Shown piece by piece: positions 20,597 through 29,729 of a stretch of 64,000 nt of DNA. Position 1 is the first letter of the stretch; each line of letters begins with the position of its first letter. Position numbers and translations under genes: made by a program. The notes below the pieces were generated by a model. That model was not told the origin of the DNA. It saw only the letters and a program-made list of their open reading frames with translations, and ran no database searches. Source of the stretch: Leptospira wolffii serovar Khorat str. Khorat-H2 (lineage in GTDB: Bacteria; Spirochaetota; Leptospiria; Leptospirales; Leptospiraceae); contig NZ_AKWX02000013.1 in NCBI RefSeq assembly GCF_000306115.2, forward strand, positions 62,001 through 126,000, in the 5' to 3' direction.

Positions 20597-21607
20597 TTAC
20601 GTGAGGAAGGATCTGCTCGCTGCCTCTTCTACCGCCTGCCATGAGATTGAAACCCCTCGGAACACCTGACCTTCGTATTGAGAACGAGATCGGCCTTGGC
20701 TCTTTTGGCCGGAAGAAGGAACTCCTCCTAACACCGGCAGGCAGAATCGCAACTCCCCCGTTCCCCAGGGAAAAGACGGCTTACTGGAAACCGGCCCCCA
20801 ACCCTTGGCCCGGATTTCTTGCGTTTCCGTAGCGCCCGCATAGAACCCCAAAGCACCGCTCAGGCCAACGTCGGGATGTCCAGCAAGGTGCTTCAGGTGA
20901 GGACTTCCTACCAGATTGAGCCCCTCGCCCACCGTCGAAATAGAGCCTGAAAGGAGATCGCTACAACTTAGGCCATTCTTCCCAAGAGCAAGCCAGCCAG
21001 AATTGCAAGAGTTCTCGGCCGGAGCAGAACCTCCCAGGCCGAAATATTGGTTCGATAATAGAATCCCCGAGATTAGGCCGGCCCTATCCAAAGATAATAA
21101 GCCGATTGATCCTATAACCGGAAGAGACCCTCGTTCGGGAAAGCCCGCCGGCTTACTCGAAAATTCGAGTAAAATAGATCCGCAAGAATCTATCCCAAAA
21201 TTTTGGAAGAAAGGGAACTCCTTCGAGGTTGTTCCCGGACGGGAGGCGAGGGACAGGTGCGAATCGTTTCCTGAATTTTTAAAATGCTCTTTCGACTTTG
21301 CTTCCGCCTCTTTAGATCCAAGGCCGGAAATTTCTTTCTTCGAAGATTTTGTTTCCGCAAGTAAGGAATCCAATTCGGGAAAATCCGAAGACCTTTCTTC
21401 GGAAGAATATTCCACCCCTTCGGATAAGACGATTTCCACTTCGTCCTGATGAACCGATTGCAATTCTTGAGACAAAGATTTTTCGACAGAGAAAAGCTCC
21501 TCCGGATCCGAAATTGACTCGGAGGCAAAAACGGAAGCACTGCTAATCGCCACCCCGGCAATAAGCAAGAACCGTGCCAAAAAATTATGTCTCCTTGAGA
21601 AAAACAT
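20597..21607 (-). CDS. Exported protein of unknown function
   Basis: From ATG 21607 the protein is about 336 residues and starts with a classical signal peptide: MFFSRRHNFLARF, a hydrophobic core LLIAGVAISS, then a signal-peptidase I type site ASVFASES. The mature part is acidic and Ser-rich for about 100 residues, then Gly/Ser/Leu-rich with several Cys. The frame is open to 21718, overlapping the preceding gene; that would bury the signal peptide 37 residues in, so the internal ATG is preferred even though its ribosome-binding site is poor. TATAAT lies just before ATG 21607. No family recognised. Confidence 0.55.
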   Translation of the reverse strand: MFFSRRHNFLARFLLIAGVAISSASVFASESISDPEELFSVEKSLSQELQSVHQDEVEIVLSEGVEYSSEERSSDFPELDSLLAETKSSKKEISGLGSKEAEAKSKEHFKNSGNDSHLSLASRPGTTSKEFPFFQNFGIDSCGSILLEFSSKPAGFPERGSLPVIGSIGLLSLDRAGLISGILLSNQYFGLGGSAPAENSCNSGWLALGKNGLSCSDLLSGSISTVGEGLNLVGSPHLKHLAGHPDVGLSGALGFYAGATETQEIRAKGWGPVSSKPSFPWGTGELRFCLPVLGGVPSSGQKSQGRSRSQYEGQVFRGVSISWQAVEEAASRSFLT

Positions 21608-21675
21608 GCGATTATAAGCAGTTTTAGCCGGATTTTGAGGAAAAAGGAAGCTTTTTTTCGGAGCTTTCCGGGTTT

Positions 21676-22704
21676 TTAGGCAATTTTCCTGAGGAGGCGC
21701 TTTGCCCTGAGCTTCCATTCCCAGAGCACAATTTCTTGTTCTTTGGAACTTGCTCGGTCCTGCTCCTTTTCCAGAAGAGCGTAAACCATGCTAGCAATCT
21801 CCTTGGAAAAACCCTTGTCCAGTTCTGCCTCGAACTCTTCTTCTTTGTGTTCCAAGATCAGGCCCGCCAGACGAAATCCTTCATCTAGATTTTTTAATTT
21901 ACTAGTCCAAGATTTCAGTTCTTCCTTATCGTCCTCGTTTCGGATCATCACATCCAGAAAAGTCCGGATAAAGGAAACCTCCTCCGCCTTCAAAACGAAC
22001 TCGAGCAAGAGCTGCTTTACCTTTTCCAACTCCATTTTCCTAAGGTGGACCCTAGCTAAGAAAACTGGATTTTTGGAATGCATATTGAGGTTGCCCTTCT
22101 CCAATAAATCCGTAGCCCGGACCTTGTTGAAATCAACAATGCTCGCATCCGCTCTTAGGCTTTTTTCAAGCTCCTCTTTAGGAGGAGAAGTCGCCGGCCC
22201 CCCGATTTTTTGGGCGACCTTTCTCTTGATAATCAGCATGTTTAAGGAAGGGAATCGGATCTTCAGGGCGACTAAATCCTGGCGAGGAAATTCCTCATCC
22301 AGGACCAGGTGATGCATCTCCACCCCCTCTTCCCTTGCTCCCAGGAGATCTTCTACTTTGGAATAATGATAGATCATGACGGGCAGAATATCGCATTCGC
22401 TCCCGCTGTTTAAAAAAATTGTACGTACCTCGTTTCCGGAACTGGAATGTTGGTAAGGAATGACTAGCTTCCCTTGTTTTACGTTTACGAAGCTAAGCTC
22501 CCCCAGCCTAAAATGGGATAGGTCGAATTCTTCACCCAAAAACACGATCCTCGGGACTGGAACCACAATGGATTGGTTCCTGGCCCCCTTAGGGACTTCG
22601 GGTCCCTTAGAGGTAAAAACCACATAGGTCATTTTGGCCAAACGGACTTTTACTAGATAGCCGTTCGGCGTTTTTCTTTCTTCGTATAAGGAATCTAATT
22701 CCAA
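21676..22704 (-). CDS. Unknown cytoplasmic protein
   Basis: A 342-residue protein without signal peptide or membrane helix. The first half is strand-rich ([40 protein letters not shown]). The second half is charged and helical with Leu/Glu/Lys repeats. It begins with TTG only four bases after the stop of the degenerate NtrC-like gene, so the two are almost surely translated together. I recognise no family. The next ATG in frame would remove a well-formed strand. Confidence 0.6.
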   Translation of the reverse strand: MELDSLYEERKTPNGYLVKVRLAKMTYVVFTSKGPEVPKGARNQSIVVPVPRIVFLGEEFDLSHFRLGELSFVNVKQGKLVIPYQHSSSGNEVRTIFLNSGSECDILPVMIYHYSKVEDLLGAREEGVEMHHLVLDEEFPRQDLVALKIRFPSLNMLIIKRKVAQKIGGPATSPPKEELEKSLRADASIVDFNKVRATDLLEKGNLNMHSKNPVFLARVHLRKMELEKVKQLLLEFVLKAEEVSFIRTFLDVMIRNEDDKEELKSWTSKLKNLDEGFRLAGLILEHKEEEFEAELDKGFSKEIASMVYALLEKEQDRASSKEQEIVLWEWKLRAKRLLRKIA

Positions 22705-22708
22705 AATT

Positions 22709-24091
22709 TTAACCCAACCCCAGGTTTCTCAATTTATACTGCAAAGATCCCCTGGAAATTCCCAGAGCCTTTGCCATCCGGATTTGATTGCCGCCAAATA
22801 ATTTATCGGCCAATAAGATCTTTTGCCTCTCCATTGCTTCCACAGCTTTTCTCAAGTCCAGATCCTCCGGATCCGGAAGGGAAACGCCAAGAGGGCCCTC
22901 TTTTTTCAACTCAGAAGTATGGATCTCTCCCGTTCCGGAATTTAGGACCGCTTCTTCGATTGCGTTCCGAACATCTTCCAGATTTCGGTAGGAACTCCCT
23001 CCACTCAGGGACTCGATCGCCTCGGACGAAAGTCTCAAATCCGGTCTCCCGTGAACTTCTCTTACCTCTTGGAATACCGAAAGAATTAAAGAACGACGAT
23101 CCTCCGAATTCCAGAATTTCCAGGCGGGTAATTCTATACTATTCCCTGCCAAAAGCGATCGAAAATAAACGAATTCTTCCTTCGGTTTTTGGTCCCGATT
23201 TTCTAAGAATATAAGACGACATTTCGAAGTTTTTCTTTGAGAATACTCGTATAAAATCCTCTGCTGGTTCAGAGAATAATCCTCTACCTTTTCCAAAACC
23301 AAGCTTCCTGTCTGAGCCATTTTTTCCCAATCCGCCAATGCCTTTTCCAGTTTAGGAATTTGCTCGGGTAGGACGGAAACGGTTACTAAAGGTTTTTCCA
23401 GGAGATCTAATTTATGAATCCATTTTGCCAAAGTTTTTCTTCCGGAAGCAGGGGGTCCAAAGATTCTTAGAATTTGCTTTTTCCGAAATTCTTCTAGCAA
23501 AGAAGAATTTCCTCCTGCTAACCTGAATAGAATTTCTCCGATCCCGGATTCGATCGGGGAAGGTTTTTCTGCGGCTACCCTTCTTTCTCCCAAAGCCCAG
23601 GAGATTTTTTGGCACAAAAGGCCTAAGAGAAAAATATCCCTATCTCTCGGTTCTCCGGAAACTTCCACTAAAATAAACCCTGACAATTTTTTGCCGATTC
23701 GAATAGGCCCTAAAAGGCAACCGCGGGCTTCCTGGTCATAAAATTCGAATCCGGGAGCCTGTTCCAAAAAGAAGGGAAGATTGCTTAATTCTAGTCGATT
23801 CCGAACCCGGGATCCCTTGGCCAAGAAGGAATAGAAAAAGCCATCCTCTCCATATCCCCAGGAACAAATTTCTTCCAGCGCATCCGGGTCAGCAACGGAA
23901 GAAAGAGTGGCCAAACCCGCCAGTCCATTTAGATATTCTAACCATTCCGGAAAAGACGAGGGAAGAATATCTCGGATTTCTTCCGGACTCGGGTCCTCCC
24001 AAAAAATGTCCTCTGGCAATGGCGGCATGGAGGGAAAATGTTTAAATTTAAGCATGGTGTCAACCATGTACCTGGGGTTTTTACCGGACAT
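22709..24091 (-). CDS. Degenerate sigma54-activator-like regulator lacking GAFTGA
   Basis: This 460-residue protein has the plan of an NtrC-type activator: an N-terminal GAF-like sensor region (about 20-175), a central AAA+-like region (about 185-390) and a C-terminal Fis-type helix-turn-helix ([20 protein letters not shown]). The ATPase parts are damaged. The P-loop reads [10 protein letters not shown], the Walker B site is replaced by [15 protein letters not shown], and no GAFTGA loop is present. It should therefore bind DNA but not remodel sigma54 polymerase. ATG 24091 lies within a 16-bp palindrome; ATGs at 24067 and 24055 are possible later starts. It is divergent from parA1. Confidence 0.7.
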   Translation of the reverse strand: MSGKNPRYMVDTMLKFKHFPSMPPLPEDIFWEDPSPEEIRDILPSSFPEWLEYLNGLAGLATLSSVADPDALEEICSWGYGEDGFFYSFLAKGSRVRNRLELSNLPFFLEQAPGFEFYDQEARGCLLGPIRIGKKLSGFILVEVSGEPRDRDIFLLGLLCQKISWALGERRVAAEKPSPIESGIGEILFRLAGGNSSLLEEFRKKQILRIFGPPASGRKTLAKWIHKLDLLEKPLVTVSVLPEQIPKLEKALADWEKMAQTGSLVLEKVEDYSLNQQRILYEYSQRKTSKCRLIFLENRDQKPKEEFVYFRSLLAGNSIELPAWKFWNSEDRRSLILSVFQEVREVHGRPDLRLSSEAIESLSGGSSYRNLEDVRNAIEEAVLNSGTGEIHTSELKKEGPLGVSLPDPEDLDLRKAVEAMERQKILLADKLFGGNQIRMAKALGISRGSLQYKLRNLGLG

Positions 24092-24106
24092 GTCGGACGT
24101 CCGACA
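24091..24106. promoter_or_regulatory. 16-bp perfect palindrome, candidate ParB1 site or operator
   Basis: TGTCGGACGTCCGACA is fully self-complementary. It has the length and outer/central bases (TGT...AC-GT...ACA) of the usual chromosomal parS, TGTTTCACGTGAAACA, but different inner bases. It lies at the 5' end of the NtrC-like gene, facing parA1. Confidence 0.55.
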
Positions 24107-24288
24107 CTTTCCGTCTCTTGTTCTCGCATTTTCTATAAAAATCCGGATTTCGTTTGAAGCCTACCTCCCCTCTCGTTGAATGGAAAAACCATCGGCTCGC
24201 ATCTTCGCCTGGCCAAAATCCTATCCTTATTTTTTCAAGAATCCTTACGGATTCATCCGGATTCTTGGCGCGCAATTTAAGGACTGGA

Positions 24289-24304
24289 TGTCGGACATCC
24301 GACA
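24289..24304. promoter_or_regulatory. Second 16-bp palindrome upstream of parA1
   Basis: TGTCGGACATCCGACA differs from the first site by one base (G to A at position 9), which leaves only the central pair unmatched. It ends 21 bp before the parA1 start codon, overlapping where a promoter or leader should lie. ParB binding or autorepression of parAB are the two likely uses. Confidence 0.55.
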
Positions 24305-24325
24305 ATTGAAATACAAGGGAAAAGA

Positions 24326-25078
24326 ATGATTGTAGTATCCATCGCAAACCAAAAAGGAGGGGAAGGTAAGACCACTACCTCCCTGAATCTTGCCTGGGGG
24401 CTAGCCCGTCGCGGGAAGAAAACTCTTCTTATCGATATAGATCCGCAAGCGAATTCAACCGGCATTTTTCTCAACCCGGAAGGATTGGAAAAGTCCATGC
24501 ATAATATCTTCCAGTCCAAGGCAAAGATCCGAGAGGTCATGGTTCCTACCCATGTAGAAAATCTTACGATCGCCCCCTCTCGCCTGACCCTTGCAGAAGC
24601 GGAGACCATCGCGGCTATCGTTGACGCGCCCTATATTTTGAGGGACGCTCTTGCAGACCTGGAAAAGGAAATCGACTTTTGTGTTATCGATTGCCCTCCT
24701 AGCCTTTCCATTTTCACCATCAACGCCTTGGTCGCATCTAATTATGTAATCATCCCCTTGCAGGCGGAAAAATTTTCCGTAGACGGAATCCTAGGATTGC
24801 AACAGACCATTACTAGTATCAAAAAAAGAATTAACCCTGGACTGGAAATCATGGGTGCCCTTGTGACCCAGTTAAAGCCTCAGACCCTCCTCACCAAAAC
24901 GATCATTCCGGTACTCACGAAATACTTTAAAATTTTCGAGAATAGTATCTCGGACGGGGTCGCCGTCGGCGAATCCCATCTCGCGAGAAAGTCAGTATTC
25001 GATTATAATAAGTCCAGTCGCCAGGCCCAAGAATACGAAGGCTTCATTGAGGAATTTTTGAATGAGCTCAAAAAGTAA
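24326..25078 (+). CDS. parA: ParA-family partition ATPase (system 1)
   Basis: This 250-residue Soj/ParA-type ATPase moves replicon copies apart with ParB and parS. The deviant Walker A is NQKGGEGKTTTSLNLAWGLA, the switch I region LLIDIDPQANST, and the Walker B region FCVIDCPPSLSIFTINAL. The usual Val/Thr of KGGVGKTT is Glu here, as in the other ParA of this window. It lacks the N-terminal HTH extension of P1/F-type ParA, so it is a chromosomal-type form. AAGGGA precedes the ATG. The last 17 bases overlap parB1. Confidence 0.93.
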   Translation: MIVVSIANQKGGEGKTTTSLNLAWGLARRGKKTLLIDIDPQANSTGIFLNPEGLEKSMHNIFQSKAKIREVMVPTHVENLTIAPSRLTLAEAETIAAIVDAPYILRDALADLEKEIDFCVIDCPPSLSIFTINALVASNYVIIPLQAEKFSVDGILGLQQTITSIKKRINPGLEIMGALVTQLKPQTLLTKTIIPVLTKYFKIFENSISDGVAVGESHLARKSVFDYNKSSRQAQEYEGFIEEFLNELKK

Positions 25079-25895
25079 GAGATTAGGCTCCTTAGCGGAC
25101 GTATTCCAAGCGGAAAAATTAGAAGGCACGATCCGCAAAATCCGATTAGAGAAAATCCGCCCTTCGGAAAGCCAGCCTAGGCAAGAAAGAAAAAAGGGAG
25201 TCGAAGAGCTCGCCGAGAGTTTGGACAAAGACGGACTCTTACAACCGATTTTGGTGACCAAGCAATCCGATGAAGAATTTTATACGATCATTGCCGGAGA
25301 GAGAAGATTCCATGCGGCGAGTCTCTTAAAATGGCCAGAAATAGAATGTAAAATTCTAGATAGAGACGCAAAGGAAACATTCCGCCTAGCCATCATCGAA
25401 AACCTGCAAAGAGAGAACCTTTCTCCTTATGAAGAAATCGAGGCAATGTCCCATCTCAAGACATCCTTTTCCTACACGGATTTAGAGTTGGGAAATCTTT
25501 TCGGTAAAAGCAGAAGCTACATGACCGAACTCCTTGGAATCTCTTCTCTCTCTAAAGAGGATCTGCAAGTCTGTAAAGATGCGGGAATCGAAAGTAAAAA
25601 CCTTCTAGTACAGGCAGCATCCGCGGCAAAGAAAGGAGCACTTAAAGATTTTATCGATAAATTCAGCTCTGGAGAACTTCGGACTGTCAAAGACGCAAAA
25701 ACATTCAACAGAGCCGACGACTCCCTTTTCCCGGAAACCAAGCATTCAGGAGAAAATAAATCATTCTCCCCTTCTTCGGCTTATAAGATCACGAAAAAAG
25801 GAAACTCGGTAATCATCAGCACGGACGATGAGGAGTTTCTTTCCGAGTTACATCGTTTCGTAAAAAAAGAGATTTCCAAAAAATTCGGGAAGTAA
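25062..25895 (+). CDS. parB: ParB-family partition protein (system 1)
   Basis: A 277-residue centromere-binding CTPase-type protein. The N-terminal ParB/Srx domain has PSESQPRQERKKGVEELAES and the C-motif GERRFHAASLL (the family's GERRxRA with His for Arg). ENLQRENLSPYEEIEAM follows, and the helix-turn-helix FGKSRSYMTELLGISSL lies around 145-170. A C-terminal dimer domain follows a Ser-rich linker. GAGGAA seven bases before the ATG supports the start inside parA1. The likely DNA site is the 16-bp palindrome seen twice upstream of parA1. Confidence 0.93.
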   Translation: MSSKSKRLGSLADVFQAEKLEGTIRKIRLEKIRPSESQPRQERKKGVEELAESLDKDGLLQPILVTKQSDEEFYTIIAGERRFHAASLLKWPEIECKILDRDAKETFRLAIIENLQRENLSPYEEIEAMSHLKTSFSYTDLELGNLFGKSRSYMTELLGISSLSKEDLQVCKDAGIESKNLLVQAASAAKKGALKDFIDKFSSGELRTVKDAKTFNRADDSLFPETKHSGENKSFSPSSAYKITKKGNSVIISTDDEEFLSELHRFVKKEISKKFGK

Positions 25896-26267
25896 ATCCG
25901 AATCCACTTAACGTGTATTGTTAAGCGACCTAAAAAAGACGCTAACAAGTACTTAGCAAAAGTTTTTACAGTACGGGCTCGTGAAAAAACGGCAATGAGT
26001 TGACGTACCCGGAAAAAACCGAATGATGTGACATAATATTGTAAACGGAAATGTAGTACTTTCTCCCAAACCTGGAAGAGAGAGGGGTCCTGCGTGTCCG
26101 GTCCGGAATAAAAAAACTCCCCCGGTGGAACCAGGGGCCGGATCTTCCCGAAGGAATGTTGTTGGATGAGACATAAGTATCCTTATGTCGGATAAAAGTC
26201 AACTACCTTCGAAATATTTGCTTAAAATTAATTTTTTTGCCTCCAGGAGCAAAAGAGGGTTCGAGGT
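25896..26267. other. Presumed origin/replication control region of chromosome II
   Basis: This gap of 372 bp lies between parB1 and a Rep-like gene, the usual place for a plasmid-type origin. It holds CTTAAC/GTTAAG arms at 25907-25925 and an imperfect direct repeat beginning GAAAAAAC (about 25983 and 26012). A hairpin CCCCCGGT/ACCAGGGG lies at 26119-26137, an 8-bp inverted repeat at 26170-26189, and an A/T-rich tract at 26220-26240 just before rep. I see no perfect DnaA box (TTATCCACA) and no clean iteron array, so origin function is inferred from position. Confidence 0.45.
26170..26189. repeat. 8-bp inverted repeat upstream of rep
   Basis: GACATAAG and CTTATGTC are perfect complements separated by TATC, about 80 bp before the Rep-like start codon. 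The right arm runs into TGTCGGAT, a near half-site of the parA1-proximal palindromes. It may be a Rep or ParB operator. Confidence 0.45.
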
Positions 26268-27164
26268 ATGGGCGAGCATTATCCATATATCAAGTTCCTG
26301 GCAGATGTGATAGAATCCGGGACTTGGGCCAATTTATCCGCAGCAGCCAAGACTCTCTATTTGGTCCTGCTTAAATTTAGTGACCACACTTTTAAGCCAG
26401 TGTGGCCTAGCAATGAGAGCCTTTTACGCTTAACCGGTCTTAAAACTAAGAAATCCATCAATGAAGGCAAAAAAGACCTCGTAAAAGCAGGTCTCCTTCA
26501 GTTTATACCCGGGACAGGCCACAAGAACTCAATGTATTACTTCTGCTTCAATTACCCCGGGTCTAAAATTCCACCCCAGGGGGTTATTTTTGGAAACCCC
26601 GGAGGGGGGGAAGGATCGCCCCCAGGGGATTCTCGTTCGATGTCCGAGGGGGCTACTGGAGGATCCCCAAACAATATCAATATAACCATCCATAATACCC
26701 AGAACCAAAAACCTAGTTCAGAAAAAGGAAAAAAAGAATTATCTCTTAGCTCCTTAGCCTCGGATTACGGTGACGATATACTGGAAGAAGCTCTTCTGAT
26801 TGCGAAGAATCAAGGACAGTCGGAAAATTTACATTATATCCGAGGGATTTGCAGGAACCTATCGGAAGATCGAAAGCCGAATTTTGAGCAGAATACGAAA
26901 GTCTATTCTAACCGCCCCACCCCTTCGGATCGGGAAGCTTCCTGGAGAGGTTTTTTAGATTGGTGCCGTGGGAACTTATCTAAAAGTAGCGCCGAGGCCT
27001 TGGAAAAATTAAGGGTAGAACCGGACGGCAAGACCTTGTTGGTTTTGGATCCGGTATCCGACGCTCTTAGGATGATCATTGCAAAGTACTTCACAGACAA
27101 AATCCACCCATCGATACTGGTTATATTTTCAGCGAAGGCCGAAGAAAACCGGGTACAAATATAA
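26268..27164 (+). CDS. Replication-initiator-like protein
   Basis: This 298-residue protein starts with a winged helix-turn-helix of the kind found in phage and plasmid replication proteins: WANLSAAAKTLYLVLLKFSD, then WPSNESLLRLTGLKTKKSIN and LVKAGLLQFIPGTGHKNSMY. A Gly/Pro/Ser-rich linker follows (about 105-150). A DnaD-like helix (DDILEEALLIAKNQG) comes next. The C-terminal 70 residues (FLDWCRGNLSKSSAEALEKL to IIAKYFTDKI) vaguely recall the DnaA N-terminal domain. Its place directly after parAB and the presumed origin supports an initiator role. No catalytic nickase motif is seen. Confidence 0.65.
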   Translation: MGEHYPYIKFLADVIESGTWANLSAAAKTLYLVLLKFSDHTFKPVWPSNESLLRLTGLKTKKSINEGKKDLVKAGLLQFIPGTGHKNSMYYFCFNYPGSKIPPQGVIFGNPGGGEGSPPGDSRSMSEGATGGSPNNINITIHNTQNQKPSSEKGKKELSLSSLASDYGDDILEEALLIAKNQGQSENLHYIRGICRNLSEDRKPNFEQNTKVYSNRPTPSDREASWRGFLDWCRGNLSKSSAEALEKLRVEPDGKTLLVLDPVSDALRMIIAKYFTDKIHPSILVIFSAKAEENRVQI

Positions 27165-27182
27165 AAGGACTACTCCAATCAT

Positions 27183-29690
27183 ATGAATGAAGAATCCATT
27201 CGGATCAGCCATCCCCGACAAGTTAAAGTGAATGAAATCAAGACGAAAGGAATGTTCGATTTAAAGGACGGCGGCCTTCGTTCTTATAGCGAACAGCTGG
27301 ACCATGCCGGCGTCGGAGTCGTTACTCTCGTCTTGAATCCCGGATCCAGTTTTAATCAGATTCGCTTGCACCAATCCGAGCCCCAGGGCCAATTCTTCCC
27401 GGACGCTTTTAAATTTGAGATTTCTTTAGATGGGAAAGTTTGGGAACCCATTCTTCAGGAAACCGGATTTAGGCGTTTAAATAAAAGAGTAGGACAATGG
27501 AATTTCTCTCTAGTCCGGGCTAACTATCTAAAGTTAGTCAGCAAGGTCTCTGAGAAGGAAGGCTCTAAATTCAAAGTCTCTATTGCCGGGTTAGAAGTGG
27601 GCATTTCCGGGGTCGTAAAATTAGAGGTGAGTTCCGAGAAGGATCGGCTTTGGGTGAAAGAGAACTTAATCGACGAGAGGCCGGATTACGGATGGGCTTC
27701 CGTCGAATCTGCCCAACCCAAGGAAGAGCATTTCTTAATCGATTTAGGTTCTATCAGTCGAGTAAACGAACTCAGACTCCTTTCGCCGAAGGATGGGCAT
27801 CTACCTTTCCCGGAAACTTTCACAGTCTATTATAGCGAGGACGATCTGACCTGGAACCAACTTCTGGAGGAGAATCAATTCTTATCCGAACCAGGAGTCT
27901 GGTACCAATGGAGATTCTTGCCAGCGAATATTCGTTTTTTGAAATTCGTATCCCGTCCCAGAAAAGCACAGCATCGGGAAAAATATTCCGCTAATATTGC
28001 CGAAGTAGAACTCTATGCGGCGCCTTATTTGAGTGATTTGACTCATAAACCCACTGCGGAGCCCCTTCCCTACGCGACGGTTCTGCGTTCCGGATTGGTT
28101 CGACTTGCCGTGGATGGAGAAACTTCCGAAGGTGCCGCGGTTCAGGCAAACGATCGCCGATTGCGAGATGCAAGCACCGAGTATAAGGGAATTGCCGAAC
28201 TTGCTTCCGATGGAGAGGACAAGGAAGGCGTAGTCGTTCAAGGGAACGATCGCCGATTGAAACATTCTACCGAGGCTTCTTACGGCTTAGTACGTCTTGC
28301 TTCGAATGGCGAAAATCGGGCGGATAGAGTCGTTCAAGGGAATGATGAAAGACTGAAGCCTGCGACCTCTCAGAGCTTAGGGATCGTGGAACTGGCTGAA
28401 AATGGAGAAACCAAGGAAGGTGCAGTCGTTCAGGGAAATGACGATCGACTCAAACATGCTTCTGGAACCCGCTTCGGGCTCGTGCAATTAGCGGCAGCTG
28501 GAGAAGCGGTGCCCGGAAAAGTGGTCACCTCAGACGATCCAAGGCTTAGGAATGCGACCACGCAAACTACCGGGATTTTAAGATTCGCATCCAATGGCGA
28601 AGAATCGGCGGATGCCGCAGTGCAAGGAAACGACAAGCGACTAAAGCTCGCTACTACGGAATCTTTCGGTATAGTGAAGTTAGGACGTTCGGGGGAATCC
28701 AAAGAAGGAACCGTAGTTCAAAGCAGCGACGAAAGGTTGCGTAACGCTAGTACGGATTATCCGGGTATCGTAACCGTTGCACCTAAGGGGAAATCCATTC
28801 CCGGGCATGTGGTGTCGTCCGACGATCCTAGGCTATCCGATTCCAGGGAGCCCAAGCCTCATACTCACGATTACGCTCCTAAGGAGCACGATTTTAATTC
28901 GCATACCGGATTCTTAAGATTGAAAGGATCCGTCGAGGCGCCTTACGCTAACATCTCCCCTCCTCCGGAAAATACCGGAGTGATTTATGCGCGGAATGAA
29001 AGCGAGAAAGGATCCGGCTTGGTGGGCTCGGGAAGATTTTCCGGAATTCTCGCTTTCGGAGAAAAATTCGGAGCCAGAGGAGATAGCTCCTCCGGAGAAA
29101 AAGAATCGGCGGGAATTTTAGGTTTAGCGAAGCGAGGCTTTGGTGGTTGGTTCCATTCCCGTTCCGGCCATGCGGTTTACGCGAGTGGTCGAGGCATTCC
29201 TTCCTTAAACGAAACGGGATCCGGCAAGGCGATTCTTGCGGAAGGCGATTCTGATTTTCATGGTACGATCTATTTGCAAACCGGAAAGAATACGGATTGC
29301 ATCGCCAGATTCTTCCCTGTCCAGTCTTCCGATGTGATTTCGGAGGGAGATTTATTGGCAATGGGAGAAGACGGCAAATTACATAAATCCCGTCAACCGA
29401 ACGCTACCAATATCGTGGGCGTGGCCGTGAAATCGGCGGCTCTTGTTTTGGGAGAAAAGCCCGAGGCGGAAGGTCAATGGCTTGTGGCGATTGCGGGAGT
29501 TGCGATGGCGAATGTGGAGGCCCAGTCTTATCCTGTTCAGCCGGGAGATCTTCTTTGTTCCGGTTTAACGGGCGGCCATGCGGTTCGCATCGCTCCCGAG
29601 AATCTGAAAGCGGGAAGTCTCGTTGCCAAATCTCTCGGTCTACAGAGAAACGGACGCGGGCAGATCCCCGTTCTTTTGAGTCATAGTTAA
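27183..29690 (+). CDS. Tail-fibre-like protein with discoidin-type domains and eight 32-residue repeats
   Basis: An 835-residue protein without signal peptide. The N-terminal 280 residues hold two discoidin (F5/8C)-like units, seen in FKFEISLDGKVWEPI and FTVYYSEDDLTWNQLL. Residues 304-559 are eight tandem 32-residue repeats of the form GIVELAENGETKEGAVVQGN-D-x-RL, as in phage tail fibres. The C-terminal third has glycine-rich strands, and the part ending in GVAMANVEAQSYPVQPGDLL resembles the chaperone/autoprotease ends of phage fibres. It sits 18 bp after rep in the same direction, with no other phage gene nearby. It may be a domesticated fibre or a carbohydrate-binding protein. Confidence 0.65.
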   Translation: MNEESIRISHPRQVKVNEIKTKGMFDLKDGGLRSYSEQLDHAGVGVVTLVLNPGSSFNQIRLHQSEPQGQFFPDAFKFEISLDGKVWEPILQETGFRRLNKRVGQWNFSLVRANYLKLVSKVSEKEGSKFKVSIAGLEVGISGVVKLEVSSEKDRLWVKENLIDERPDYGWASVESAQPKEEHFLIDLGSISRVNELRLLSPKDGHLPFPETFTVYYSEDDLTWNQLLEENQFLSEPGVWYQWRFLPANIRFLKFVSRPRKAQHREKYSANIAEVELYAAPYLSDLTHKPTAEPLPYATVLRSGLVRLAVDGETSEGAAVQANDRRLRDASTEYKGIAELASDGEDKEGVVVQGNDRRLKHSTEASYGLVRLASNGENRADRVVQGNDERLKPATSQSLGIVELAENGETKEGAVVQGNDDRLKHASGTRFGLVQLAAAGEAVPGKVVTSDDPRLRNATTQTTGILRFASNGEESADAAVQGNDKRLKLATTESFGIVKLGRSGESKEGTVVQSSDERLRNASTDYPGIVTVAPKGKSIPGHVVSSDDPRLSDSREPKPHTHDYAPKEHDFNSHTGFLRLKGSVEAPYANISPPPENTGVIYARNESEKGSGLVGSGRFSGILAFGEKFGARGDSSSGEKESAGILGLAKRGFGGWFHSRSGHAVYASGRGIPSLNETGSGKAILAEGDSDFHGTIYLQTGKNTDCIARFFPVQSSDVISEGDLLAMGEDGKLHKSRQPNATNIVGVAVKSAALVLGEKPEAEGQWLVAIAGVAMANVEAQSYPVQPGDLLCSGLTGGHAVRIAPENLKAGSLVAKSLGLQRNGRGQIPVLLSHS

Positions 29691-29729
29691 AATATATTTT
29701 CCCGGCGGGATTTGTCGGGGAAGGTTAGA

